Shown: positions 42,745 through 51,400 of the stretch, piece by piece
How positions within the stretch are numbered: position 1 is the stretch's first letter
Layout: each line of letters opens with the position of its first letter
Source: a virus
Virus record (IMG/VR): IMGVR_UViG_3300044846_005100
Location: 1-64,000 of that record
Direction: 5' to 3' (one strand)
DNA length: 64,000 nt
Translations under genes and position numbers: made by a program
Notes under the pieces: generated by a model
The model's database searches: none
What the model was told of the DNA's origin: nothing
The model's input: only the letters and a program-made list of their open reading frames with translations

Positions 42745-42940
42745 CTAAATTTATTGTTGATGTTCCATTTTTTTGTGCTTCCTTAGCCTTTTCATACATT
42801 TTATCCCAGCCTATTTTATTAGCTATTTCAATAGCTGTATCAGATATTAAAGGGTATCTAGTTGTTTTATAAAAATTAACAACTGGGCCATTAATAAATA
42901 CATCTAATAAACCTAGTAATATTTCTTTAAATAGTTTCAT
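42731..42940 (-). CDS. Hypothetical protein (69 aa)
   Basis: Not recognised. Amphipathic N-terminus (LFKEILLGLLDVFI) and an acidic end. Overlaps thyA by 14 nt. Confidence 0.65.
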   Translation of the reverse strand: MKLFKEILLGLLDVFINGPVVNFYKTTRYPLISDTAIEIANKIGWDKMYEKAKEAQKNGTSTINLDDYE

Positions 42941-42961
42941 CTATTATTAATTATTTTTTTA

Positions 42962-42989
42962 ATTAAAAACCCCCACTTTTCAGTGGGGA
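42962..42989 (-). terminator. Intrinsic terminator
   Basis: Minus strand CCCCACTGAAAAGTGGGG hairpin and five Ts. Confidence 0.85.
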
Positions 42990-43004
42990 TTATTTATTTT
43001 AAGT

Positions 43005-43178
43005 TTACTTTAAAAATTTATCTAGTGCTAATATTACCTTTTCTACAAAAGGATTAAAAATATCCTTGTTAAATAATATGTAAGAAATTAAACCTATTCC
43101 CATCATTATTGTACTTAACGATATAGCTAAAGGAATTAGAATAAATATAAAAAAAGCTCTTTTAAACATATTTTTCAT
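43005..43178 (-). CDS. Small membrane protein (57 aa)
   Basis: A 58-codon frame with one long hydrophobic segment (about residues 8-36) and a charged tail. Sits 12 nt after its neighbour and before the terminator. Role unknown. Confidence 0.6.
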   Translation of the reverse strand: MKNMFKRAFFIFILIPLAISLSTIMMGIGLISYILFNKDIFNPFVEKVILALDKFLK

Positions 43179-43189
43179 ACTTTATATTT

Positions 43190-43423
43190 TTAATTAATAA
43201 TTTGTATTTCATTTTGAGTTTCAATCCAAACCTTAGCTCCACAAGATAGTGGTTTATTTGGACTGTATTTTATTGTAGCAACAATATTACCTTGTTTATC
43301 TAATATATTTACATTATTAGCATAATTATTTGATTTATAATTTTTACAAGTAATAACTGGTAAATTAGCTCCTTTACTATTTGCTTTAATATTGTGTTGA
43401 TTTACATGAATAATATTTTTCAT
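43190..43423 (-). CDS. Hypothetical protein (77 aa)
   Basis: Not recognised. Asn-rich, beta-like (NILDKQGNIVATIKYSPNKPL). Confidence 0.65.
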   Translation of the reverse strand: MKNIIHVNQHNIKANSKGANLPVITCKNYKSNNYANNVNILDKQGNIVATIKYSPNKPLSCGAKVWIETQNEIQIIN

Positions 43424-43433
43424 ACTCTATGAT

Positions 43434-45629
43434 TTAAAAGTTAATTTCACATGATCCGCCAGAACAAGCAACTCCAGCTAATTCATCAGCATTTAAATAC
43501 TTTTCTTGGTAATTTACTTTAGAGAAGTCAATAGGCTTATTTTTCAGTACTCTATTAATTTTTACCCATTTGTGGTATAGATGAATATCTTTCAAGCATT
43601 CTGTAGCATTGTTCATGTTATTTTTAAAATAGTTCTTAGCAAACTTTTTAATTCTACTAACAATATCTTTTTTAACCATTACTGTAATTCTATCTCCTGA
43701 CAAAACAAAAGTTCTATCTGTTACTGCAGAACATACATCCCATAGATCATTATTAAAACAATGTAAAGCATCTACAATTAATCCTGAAGCAAATAAGGCT
43801 GCATCTCCATATTTATTTACTAATTGTTCCTGAGTAAGTACTTCTGTAAAAGGAGCTTGCTTATAAATTTTGTCTCCTGAATTTGGTAGAAAAGATAACC
43901 CACAGAAATCTTCTTTATTCTCAAAAATGTAATCAAAAGCTTTATCCCAATCTGATACACTCACTGTGTTAGATACATTATGTGTAATAGTAGCACTATA
44001 CCCAAGTTCTTTATTAGTCCCTGGTAATACCCAATATTTATAGACTAATTGCACTGCTTTTAAAAATTCAATTTCATCTACTTGAGATTTTACAATAGTT
44101 TCAGGAGTTTCTTGCATAGGAATAAAACAAGCGTAATCACTATTGGTTGGGCTCCACACTCCTTCTTCTAACAATTCAGGATAGTTTTCATTCAAAAACT
44201 TAGCCATTGGAGTATCTTTGTTTAATTGTATAGTTCTGAAATAGTTATGTGCATGTGCAGGATGAATCCCTGAAGCTGTCATAGCCAATACAGAAGCATT
44301 TCCCGAAGGTTTTACACAAGTTGTTCTAGCGGCCTGACTAATTCCAATTAATTCTGCAACTATTTTATTAGTTTCTTTAACGATTTCAGCTCCTTTTTCT
44401 AAGATTTCAGGATTCAATAAAATTAAAGGGTTGTTCATAATTCCTGTAATAGAAACTCCTAACAATGCTTCCCAATTAATTAATTCTTCTGTTTCTTTTC
44501 CTAAGAAAGGCATATTAGTGTAAGATGCTTGGAATGTTCCTAATATAGCAGCAGCTTTGCATGCTTCATAGAATTTTTCAGGAGTAGTACATTTTGCCCC
44601 AATAATTTCATTTAAATTACAGAATGACCAACAAGATTTTCCTGTAAAAGGATTGATAGGTTTAAATCCAATTTCAACACAAGGATTCACCATCATATCA
44701 ATATCATCTACTAATACAACACCTGGCTCTCCAAATTGTTTGATAAATTCTTTATAGGCATCCAATTCTTCTTTTGTAATAGAAGATTTTAATATTTTGG
44801 CAGAATTATTAGCTCTTGCTCTCCAAGGAGTATCCATCCACCAATTTCCTGTTTTACAAGAAAGCATATCTTGATCATCTTTATCAAATAAAGAAATTAA
44901 TGCACTTCTTCTAACACCTCCAGATAAAACTGCATCTGATAAAATACAAATAATATCGTGACAGTCTAAAGATTTTAAAACGTATTCTTCTTTAGCTAAT
45001 TTAGCATCTAGTATCTTCTCTATTAGTTCCAAAGATTTTTTTAACCCATCAGGTCCTGGAGCAATAAATTCTCCTGCTATAAGCTCTCCTTTAGCTCTAA
45101 TTTTAGAGTAATCAAATAATACTTTTTGCGTACCATTAAAATAAGAGAATAATAAAGTGTCAATAGCTATTGCCCAACCTTCGATAGAATCATCTATTAC
45201 ATGAACAAAATGAGAGTTTGTGTCTCTCTTCATAATTCTAGGAAGATTTGCAATAAATCTTTTCTCTACTGAGAAACCAACTCCTGCACCACAAAGAAGC
45301 ACATACATAATTTCTTTGAATACTTCAGGTCTATCTACATAAGTAACTGAACAATTGTATAATTTAACATTATGAGCAGTGATATGTTTTTCTCTAAATT
45401 GAAGATTTCTTTGAGAAGCCAATATCTCCATATTATTGTATGCTTGTTTAGCAATGTCAAAATAAGGTTGTATTTGGCCCCAATTTTCTCTTTGAGAGAA
45501 TTTATTATAATGCATTTGCATCACATCATTTACCGACTCTTCCCAAGTCTCTAAACGATTTTCATTTTTTAAGAATTTTGCATAAGATTCTTTAAACTTT
45601 AGCTGTGAAGCTATTTCTTTACCATTCAT
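43434..45629 (-). CDS. nrdJ: Adenosylcobalamin-dependent ribonucleotide reductase (class II)
   Basis: A 731-residue monomeric class II RNR, close to the length of the Lactobacillus enzyme. It has GAGVGFSVEKRF, GGVRRSALISLFD, NPCVEIGFKP ... CWSFCNLNE with reaction-centre Cys, TCVKPSGNASVLAM, and the C-terminal CSGGSC redox pair. It makes deoxyribonucleotides without a separate R2 subunit and needs B12 coenzyme, presumably from the host. It is behind a good host-type promoter (TATCTTTG at 45679-45686). The thioredoxin-fold protein at 48468 could reduce its C-terminal cysteines. Confidence 0.93.
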   Translation of the reverse strand: MNGKEIASQLKFKESYAKFLKNENRLETWEESVNDVMQMHYNKFSQRENWGQIQPYFDIAKQAYNNMEILASQRNLQFREKHITAHNVKLYNCSVTYVDRPEVFKEIMYVLLCGAGVGFSVEKRFIANLPRIMKRDTNSHFVHVIDDSIEGWAIAIDTLLFSYFNGTQKVLFDYSKIRAKGELIAGEFIAPGPDGLKKSLELIEKILDAKLAKEEYVLKSLDCHDIICILSDAVLSGGVRRSALISLFDKDDQDMLSCKTGNWWMDTPWRARANNSAKILKSSITKEELDAYKEFIKQFGEPGVVLVDDIDMMVNPCVEIGFKPINPFTGKSCWSFCNLNEIIGAKCTTPEKFYEACKAAAILGTFQASYTNMPFLGKETEELINWEALLGVSITGIMNNPLILLNPEILEKGAEIVKETNKIVAELIGISQAARTTCVKPSGNASVLAMTASGIHPAHAHNYFRTIQLNKDTPMAKFLNENYPELLEEGVWSPTNSDYACFIPMQETPETIVKSQVDEIEFLKAVQLVYKYWVLPGTNKELGYSATITHNVSNTVSVSDWDKAFDYIFENKEDFCGLSFLPNSGDKIYKQAPFTEVLTQEQLVNKYGDAALFASGLIVDALHCFNNDLWDVCSAVTDRTFVLSGDRITVMVKKDIVSRIKKFAKNYFKNNMNNATECLKDIHLYHKWVKINRVLKNKPIDFSKVNYQEKYLNADELAGVACSGGSCEINF

Positions 45630-45678
45630 TTATTTTTTGTTTTAGGGTTAATTAATTTTTTTATTTTTTTAAGGGAGG

Positions 45679-45705
45679 CAAAGATAAGTAAAAATTATTT
45701 ATTAC
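45679..45705 (-). promoter_or_regulatory. Host-type promoter before nrdJ
   Basis: Minus strand TATCTTTG matches the Bacteroidetes -7 consensus TAnnTTTG, in an AT-rich leader upstream of nrdJ. Confidence 0.6.
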
Positions 45706-45720
45706 TAAATAATAAATTAC

Positions 45721-45912
45721 TTATTTTTCAAAAAGATTGTATTCTTCGGCATATTCTAAAATACCACCATGAAAAGTATTTTCACTATAACCCAAAGAAA
45801 GGGAGATTGTTTTAAATACCCTTAAAAGGTCAGTAATATTTATATCTTCTTCTACCTCTATTTTGATTTTAGTGTTAAATCCCTCTGCCTTAATTTTTAT
45901 TTTTTCTATCAT
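45721..45912 (-). CDS. Hypothetical protein (63 aa)
   Basis: Not recognised. Acidic; possible small alpha/beta protein. Confidence 0.65.
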   Translation of the reverse strand: MIEKIKIKAEGFNTKIKIEVEEDINITDLLRVFKTISLSLGYSENTFHGGILEYAEEYNLFEK

Positions 45913-45923
45913 AACTATTTAAT

Positions 45924-46853
45924 TTAAAAGTTATTATATTCTGTTTGTAGGACTTTAAATCCAAGATTTCTAGCATAATCTACTACTTGATTCCTGTCAT
46001 CTACCATAAATTGAATATAGTGTGTTTTACAAATTTCTTCCCACATTTCTGCTTTTACCTGCCAATCAGGTCTATTATCTCCAGATTTTCTCATATACAA
46101 ATCATCTTTATGTACATATATACAGTTTTGGTATAACCAATATAAAGTATCTACTTTACATATTTCATCTCTACCACTACAAAATATAATCTTATGGTCA
46201 TCTGAAATTTCTTTTTTAAACTGATCGTAAACATAAGCAATATCTACAATTGAATCTATAGGCTTATCTTCTAACACTCTTCCCCAATCAAAAGGATTTC
46301 TTTTTCCTTTTTCAGCCAAAGTACCGTCAATATCAAATACAATGCATTTAGTTTTTTGGGGATCATTTTCAATGAATTTAATGGTAAAATCTATAGGATT
46401 TTCTTGTAAAGATTTTTTTAAGTTTTGAAATTGAGAATACTGTTTTTTAATTATTTCGTCATCCACTTGTCTAGTTCTTCTTTTATTGTATTCTAAACAT
46501 CTCTCCAAGCTAATATTAAAAAATTCTAAGTTAACCACACAGTTGAAATATTTAAATCTTTCTAAATATTCTCTCTTTAGGTGAGTAGCATCTATGATAG
46601 GAGTTTTTGATGAAGCAAGAGCTTCTTTTATCAATAAATTTTCATACTGAGTAACTTCTTTTTCTCTTTTATTTAGATCTGGTCTTTTGTAATACTCTGA
46701 TATAGTTGATTCAGTATATCCAAACAAAAGTTCTCGTATTTTATCTCTATTGACAGAGATAAACTGATCAGGGGCATTTTGTACTAATGCACAAGCGTGT
46801 GTGCTTTTTCCTGAACCGCTTGGGCCTACCAATACTATTATTTTTCTAGTCAT
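45924..46853 (-). CDS. pnkp: Polynucleotide 5'-kinase / 3'-phosphatase
   Basis: The order of T4 PseT: N-terminal kinase with P-loop GPSGSGKS (10-17) and the lid Arg-rich segment RRTRQVDDE, then a HAD phosphatase with DIDGT (174-178) and FCSGRDE. It heals RNA or DNA ends by phosphorylating 5'-OH and removing 3' or 2',3'-cyclic phosphate. It sits 1 nt from the RNA ligase gene, giving a complete tRNA-repair pair against anticodon nucleases. 309 aa, normal length. Confidence 0.93.
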   Translation of the reverse strand: MTRKIIVLVGPSGSGKSTHACALVQNAPDQFISVNRDKIRELLFGYTESTISEYYKRPDLNKREKEVTQYENLLIKEALASSKTPIIDATHLKREYLERFKYFNCVVNLEFFNISLERCLEYNKRRTRQVDDEIIKKQYSQFQNLKKSLQENPIDFTIKFIENDPQKTKCIVFDIDGTLAEKGKRNPFDWGRVLEDKPIDSIVDIAYVYDQFKKEISDDHKIIFCSGRDEICKVDTLYWLYQNCIYVHKDDLYMRKSGDNRPDWQVKAEMWEEICKTHYIQFMVDDRNQVVDYARNLGFKVLQTEYNNF

Positions 46854-46854
46854 A

Positions 46855-48363
46855 TTATTCTTGATTATCTTCTAAATTTGTTTCTCCTTTTTCTTGAGCA
46901 TCAGATTCTCCTAAAATAAATCTTTTAGATTTTAATTTATATGCTTCATAAGAATACATGTTTTCTTTTCTCAAGATTATTCCTTCTTCTGGAACTTTAT
47001 TATTACACATATAACAATCTTTTTCATTATATTTTATTTCTAAATCAGCTAACATAGGTTCTCTGAAATCTAAAAATCCTGTTAAATTATTTTTTTCTAA
47101 ATAATTCTGAACAGTACCGTAATAAATAAAAGTGTCTTTGTATAACAACCCTACTTTTTCACAATATTCTTCAATTTGTTTATCAGTTAAAAAGATTACT
47201 TTTCCATCAGGATTTACCACTGAAATTTTGTAAACATAAAATTTATGTTGTGGTTTTTTAACTGTTTCTAATTCTTTTAACAAATCTTGAGGAATTGTTT
47301 CAAAAATATCATCCAATCTACCAATAAAAAATTTAAACTTTTCTTCATCGTATAAATTATATTTTTTTAATAAATCTTCTTTTTGCTTTTTATTTAAAGC
47401 TTTCCAAGCTTCTTTATAGGATTTTTTATCATCGCTACCTAAAACAGTACAACCGTAATCATACGCTCCTTGTATTGGGGCCCCTGAAGCAGTGTAACCT
47501 AAAATTTCTCCATAAAGTGTCCAATTTTTAGGAATTAAATGTCCTATTTCTTTGGCCACAACTCCCCAAATATCTTCTCCATAAAATCCTCCTCCTTTTG
47601 TTGGATTCAAATATTGGTTTTTAATTACTTTTCTCGAAGAATAAACAATGTCATAATCTTCTTCCTTAATATTCACTCCTACTTTTTTCAATAATTTTTC
47701 ATACCATGATAAAGGAGTTTTTACTAATACATTTCCAACTACCATTGAAGTACCATGCTTCTTGTAGTGAATACCGATAATATCATCAGGATTGATTTTA
47801 TCCATATTTTTACGAAGATTATCAGTATCTCCATGTAAATAAAATTGGCCTTCAATTAATCTATCAATACCTTTTGGCTGTTTATGGGATTTAGTAGCAT
47901 TACTTCCTCTTTGTTGTACAGGTACAATATATTTTTCACAGAGAGTATTACCATTAATTTCTGTAAATTCATCTCCTATATTTAAAGAGTCAATAGATGA
48001 ACTTTCTAAAAAAGAGTTTAAACTACTTAAAGGCATCAACATTCCATCAGATATTTCTCCTCTGAGTTTGATTGCTTTTACACGTTTTTGTTTAAAACTG
48101 ATAAACCCTTTTTGGGCTGTATCTAAATTTTCTTCAGATTTATCATACAAATTATTTTTTTTACAATAATCTGCATTTAATTTAGTACCAGATACAAAAT
48201 AAAGCATTATATCTCCTTCTTTTACATTTTTGGAACATACTACTGTATTACCATTTACAATAGTTTTTACGATCATATCTGCTCCTTCTATTGGGAGAAT
48301 TTTTTTAACTTCAACTACACTACATGCATAGTTTTTGGAATTTTCATTTACTGATAATGTCAT
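46855..48363 (-). CDS. RNA ligase (DraRnl/Rnl5-like)
   Basis: A 502-residue ligase. The N-terminal OB-like domain (residues 1-140) resembles that of Deinococcus Rnl. The nucleotidyltransferase domain has motif I KKHG (Lys201), then YGEILGY (motif IIIa-like) and EGIILR (motif IV). Motif V (KLKSKRF) is near the C-terminus. It seals 3'-OH/5'-phosphate RNA ends. Neighbouring kinase/phosphatase suggests end-healing plus sealing of cleaved tRNA. The exact Rnl family is from motif order only. Confidence 0.85.
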   Translation of the reverse strand: MTLSVNENSKNYACSVVEVKKILPIEGADMIVKTIVNGNTVVCSKNVKEGDIMLYFVSGTKLNADYCKKNNLYDKSEENLDTAQKGFISFKQKRVKAIKLRGEISDGMLMPLSSLNSFLESSSIDSLNIGDEFTEINGNTLCEKYIVPVQQRGSNATKSHKQPKGIDRLIEGQFYLHGDTDNLRKNMDKINPDDIIGIHYKKHGTSMVVGNVLVKTPLSWYEKLLKKVGVNIKEEDYDIVYSSRKVIKNQYLNPTKGGGFYGEDIWGVVAKEIGHLIPKNWTLYGEILGYTASGAPIQGAYDYGCTVLGSDDKKSYKEAWKALNKKQKEDLLKKYNLYDEEKFKFFIGRLDDIFETIPQDLLKELETVKKPQHKFYVYKISVVNPDGKVIFLTDKQIEEYCEKVGLLYKDTFIYYGTVQNYLEKNNLTGFLDFREPMLADLEIKYNEKDCYMCNNKVPEEGIILRKENMYSYEAYKLKSKRFILGESDAQEKGETNLEDNQE

Positions 48364-48400
48364 TTTAAAAAATTTTAGTGTTAATAATAATGTTATAAGT

Positions 48401-48431
48401 AAACAAAAGGGAACATAATTTTGTTCCCTTT
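48401..48431. terminator. Bidirectional intrinsic terminator
   Basis: AAAGGGAACA/TGTTCCCTTT stem flanked by A and T tracts, between the thioredoxin-fold gene and the ligase. Confidence 0.75.
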
Positions 48432-48467
48432 ACTTTTACTTTTTTTAAAATTTACTTGAAGCAAGTA

Positions 48468-48722
48468 TTATTCTTTTTTCTCTTCATTAAAGTTTTTTAT
48501 AAAGTCATTTACTTGTCCTGAAGAAAAAACTTTGTCTCCAAATATGATGATAGGCACCGTTCTTTGGTTTATTCTTCTCATAAAAGGTAGAAAATCTGAC
48601 AATCTATCATCATATTTGATGATTTCATATTGTTCTGGTTGGAGATGTTTCTCCGCTAGCATTGCTGCTGTTTTACATGGGCCACATTTTTCAAGGCCGA
48701 TAATTTGAATTTTTGGAGTCAT
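48468..48722 (-). CDS. Thioredoxin/glutaredoxin-like protein (84 aa)
   Basis: Active site KCGPCKTA (residues 12-19), cis-Pro segment RTVPIIIFGD and a terminal helix: a short thioredoxin fold. Likely electron donor to the class II RNR. 2 nt after the dNMP kinase gene. Confidence 0.85.
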   Translation of the reverse strand: MTPKIQIIGLEKCGPCKTAAMLAEKHLQPEQYEIIKYDDRLSDFLPFMRRINQRTVPIIIFGDKVFSSGQVNDFIKNFNEEKKE

Positions 48723-48724
48723 TA

Positions 48725-50077
48725 TTAAATAATTTTTTCTGTTAATAAAATTTGTTTTACTTTTTCAATAAGTTCTTCAATAGTACCATTATTAATAATT
48801 TCATAATCAAGTTTGTGATTATCAAGACTTGTTTCACTAGGGTGTTCACTTTGAAATGATTTAGAACAACTCATCTTATGTTGATAAATTTCGTTACATT
48901 CAAAACAAGGTCTTTTAACTCCTATAGTAATTCCTCCTCTAGCTTTTACAGCATCATATTCATTGGGGAATCTCATGTCTGTAATGCACCACGAAGGATA
49001 AACTAGATTTTTATTTTCTTCCTGTTCATACAAACCCTCTCTTTCTAAAAATGCTTCCTCATAAGCTTCTGATGCTTCTTCTAATGTATTAAAATAACCT
49101 AAAAATTTAATTTTACCTTTAATTTGAATATTAGCTCTAATTCTATTATTATTTTTCTTATCTAAGCTTACTCCTTTATATCCAGTAGTGTTATCTTTTC
49201 TAATACTTGTATTAATAGCTTGTGTACCATAAGTAACCCATCTACAATTATTTGGGTTATAACCTTCATTATTATCTTTTCTATCTAATGTTAAATTATC
49301 TTTATATCCATTAGAATTTGACCAGTTTATAAAAGATTCAAAAGACTCTTCCCATTCTTTACATAGTTTAATACCTCTTTCACCATAACTAGAATATCTG
49401 GGATGTTTAGGATTATTACATCTTTGTTTAATATTATGGTAAACTCTAAAAATTCTAGTTTTATTATAACCGTGCTTTAATCTACTATCAATAAAAGTAT
49501 TACTTTTCTCTATTTCATTATTTATTGGTTTATACTCACTCATTAAAGCATTTACCCAAATTGAAGGATGTATAATATCTCTACCACATTCTGTACCTAA
49601 TAATTGAAGAAGTAGTCTAGGGGTTAAAACTTCAGATTTTACTTCCCACCACTCAGGAGAGTGTTCTCTTAAGTTTAAACATAGTTCTTCTTTTTTGTTA
49701 AAAGCCTCTTGTTCTGTATTAAAATATTTATTATTATTATCCCAATTAAATGAATCATAAACTGAACTAAAATTTTTAACTTTACCTCTTGTAAGATAAT
49801 ATCTTTTCCATTCTTCCCCTAATTCACTATTCTTAAAATCTTGGTCTTCAAGTTGCTCTCTAGTACAACCTAAAAGTAAACATACAATATCTTTAAGTTT
49901 ATCTGCGAATTTTTTGATTTTCCAACCAGAATCTTCTCTTTGTTCAATTGTACCTGCATCAATTTTAATAGAATTAAAAATTTCTTCACTGTTATGACCT
50001 AAACATAATTCTTTAATAATTTTCCCAACAGTATCCTTTCCAGACGATATACGTCCATTTATACTAATTATACTCAT
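48725..50077 (-). CDS. Deoxynucleoside monophosphate kinase with in-frame HNH-AP2 homing endonuclease insertion
   Basis: Outer parts: N-terminal P-loop GRISSGKD (8-15) and later PSWCITDMRFPNEYDAV, the T4 gp1-type dNMP kinase that makes dNDPs. Inserted at about residues 185-357 is an HNH-type module: KTRIFRVYHNIKQRCNNP, YGERGIKLCKEW, LTLDRKDNNEGYNPNNCRWV. An AP2 DNA-binding domain follows (TTGYKGVSLDKK ... LGYFNTLEEASEAYEEAF). The frame is open throughout (450 aa). No intein splice residues are seen. Either a bifunctional fusion or a homing gene tolerated in a kinase loop. Confidence 0.85.
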   Translation of the reverse strand: MSIISINGRISSGKDTVGKIIKELCLGHNSEEIFNSIKIDAGTIEQREDSGWKIKKFADKLKDIVCLLLGCTREQLEDQDFKNSELGEEWKRYYLTRGKVKNFSSVYDSFNWDNNNKYFNTEQEAFNKKEELCLNLREHSPEWWEVKSEVLTPRLLLQLLGTECGRDIIHPSIWVNALMSEYKPINNEIEKSNTFIDSRLKHGYNKTRIFRVYHNIKQRCNNPKHPRYSSYGERGIKLCKEWEESFESFINWSNSNGYKDNLTLDRKDNNEGYNPNNCRWVTYGTQAINTSIRKDNTTGYKGVSLDKKNNNRIRANIQIKGKIKFLGYFNTLEEASEAYEEAFLEREGLYEQEENKNLVYPSWCITDMRFPNEYDAVKARGGITIGVKRPCFECNEIYQHKMSCSKSFQSEHPSETSLDNHKLDYEIINNGTIEELIEKVKQILLTEKII

Positions 50078-50104
50078 AACTTATCAATTTTATCTTTTGT
50101 TTCT

Positions 50105-50401
50105 TTAATCTTTTCTACTTATAAAAACTTTTAATGTTTTACCAAAATCCTGGATAGATAATTCTACTTTTTCACAATCTTTTTTAACATAAACTCTACC
50201 TGTTTCAGGTGTCTGATGGTCTATTACTTCAAATCTTGTTACTTTAGGTAAATTAATTACTTTATTAAAATTCTCTTCAATAATGTTACTAATAATATCA
50301 ATAATTTCATACGGAACAAGAGTAGTTTTATCTTCCAAATCTTCTCCGATTTGTTTTACTCTATCCATGTAGAGTTTTAATAATAGTTCTTTATTTATCA
50401 T
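50105..50401 (-). CDS. Hypothetical protein (98 aa)
   Basis: Not recognised. Charged; helical N-terminus, beta-rich C-terminus. Confidence 0.65.
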   Translation of the reverse strand: MINKELLLKLYMDRVKQIGEDLEDKTTLVPYEIIDIISNIIEENFNKVINLPKVTRFEVIDHQTPETGRVYVKKDCEKVELSIQDFGKTLKVFISRKD

Positions 50402-50555
50402 TCTTTAAAGATTTAGTTAATAATAATATTTTATCCTTGAACATTGTAATGACAATTAGATTATCTTTACTAAATACTTCCACAAATAATGTAAAATCTA
50501 AAAAATTAAGTGTGTGTACTATACTTTCTTCAAGTATTTCTTTACTGTATTTCAT
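50391..50555 (-). CDS. Hypothetical protein (54 aa)
   Basis: A 55-codon frame starting MKYSKEILEESIVHTL that links its neighbours with overlaps of 11 and 14 nt. Fits the tight packing of this operon. Confidence 0.55.
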   Translation of the reverse strand: MKYSKEILEESIVHTLNFLDFTLFVEVFSKDNLIVITMFKDKILLLTKSLKNDK

Positions 50556-50763
50556 TTTTTTTATTTTTCATTAAAAAATTTCTAGTTTTTCTATCATAAA
50601 AAACATCTTCATCTGGTATAATCTTTACCTCACTAATTAGTATTTTACAAGGTTCATCTAAATACCAAATGTATTCTGGGTCTGTTTCTGAAATCATACC
50701 TCTTTCACAATATTTTTTATTGATTCCTGGAGGTTGAAAGTAAACAAATTTATTAGTTGTCAT
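50542..50763 (-). CDS. Hypothetical protein (73 aa)
   Basis: Not recognised. Aromatic-rich; 1 nt from its upstream neighbour. Confidence 0.65.
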   Translation of the reverse strand: MTTNKFVYFQPPGINKKYCERGMISETDPEYIWYLDEPCKILISEVKIIPDEDVFYDRKTRNFLMKNKKNEIQ

Positions 50764-50764
50764 A

Positions 50765-51010
50765 TTATTTTATTTTATCTAAAGGATATGCATTTAAAAT
50801 TGAGTCTTTATCTACATATTCATCATAAAATTCAGAACCTGTATTACCAGAGTAATTATATTGAATTTTAGCTTTTTCAGATGCAATTCTCAAAGCTTCC
50901 GTTACGTGCATTTGTGCAAACTCGATCATAAACTCTTCAATGTTTCTTAAAACAAATACTCCATTATTATTTGGAAATTTATTTTCTATTAATTCTATTG
51001 CTTTTATCAT
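50765..51010 (-). CDS. Hypothetical protein (81 aa)
   Basis: Not recognised. Helical N-terminal half; the end YVDKDSILNAYPLDKIK resembles C-termini of small phage proteins. Confidence 0.65.
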   Translation of the reverse strand: MIKAIELIENKFPNNNGVFVLRNIEEFMIEFAQMHVTEALRIASEKAKIQYNYSGNTGSEFYDEYVDKDSILNAYPLDKIK

Positions 51011-51012
51011 AA

Positions 51013-51399
51013 TTATTCTTTTATAGTTAATTCTTTACCTGTAAGTGAAAAATAAAGGTTTTGAAGTTGATGGACGTATTTAAGATCTGAAAAATCTGAA
51101 TAACTTTTAAGACCAATACTCCACCCTTTTTCTCCTAAATAATAAATTAAATCTAAATTACCTACTAAATTTAACGAAAAAGTCCAAATTCCAATTTTTT
51201 CTAATCCAAGTTTCAAAAGCCATTCCTCTGTTAAAGGAATTGGTTTAAAATGAAAACTTTTAGCTTCTATTTTAGGTTCAACAGTTTTTATCCAATAAAT
51301 ACCGTCTTCTCTAAACTCCGTAATATTTTTAAATGTTACTACATCATCTATAATAAATAGTAATTTATTTCCATATCTTAATTCTTGAGCGTTTATCAT
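51013..51399 (-). CDS. Hypothetical phage protein (128 aa)
   Basis: The start INAQELRYGN and later PIPLTEEWLLKLGLEK and DLKYVHQLQNLYFSLTGKEL match a common Bacteroidetes phage/prophage protein of unknown function ('xxELRIGN...PIPLTEEWLxxFGF...VHxLQNLYFALTGEEL'). Recognised by pattern only. Confidence 0.75.
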   Translation of the reverse strand: MINAQELRYGNKLLFIIDDVVTFKNITEFREDGIYWIKTVEPKIEAKSFHFKPIPLTEEWLLKLGLEKIGIWTFSLNLVGNLDLIYYLGEKGWSIGLKSYSDFSDLKYVHQLQNLYFSLTGKELTIKE

Positions 51400-51400
51400 A

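Noticed and set aside
48725-50077. Intein in the dNMP kinase
   Set aside because: No N-terminal Cys/Ser or C-terminal HN-(C/S/T) splice junction and no Hint blocks; the inserted part is HNH plus AP2 only.
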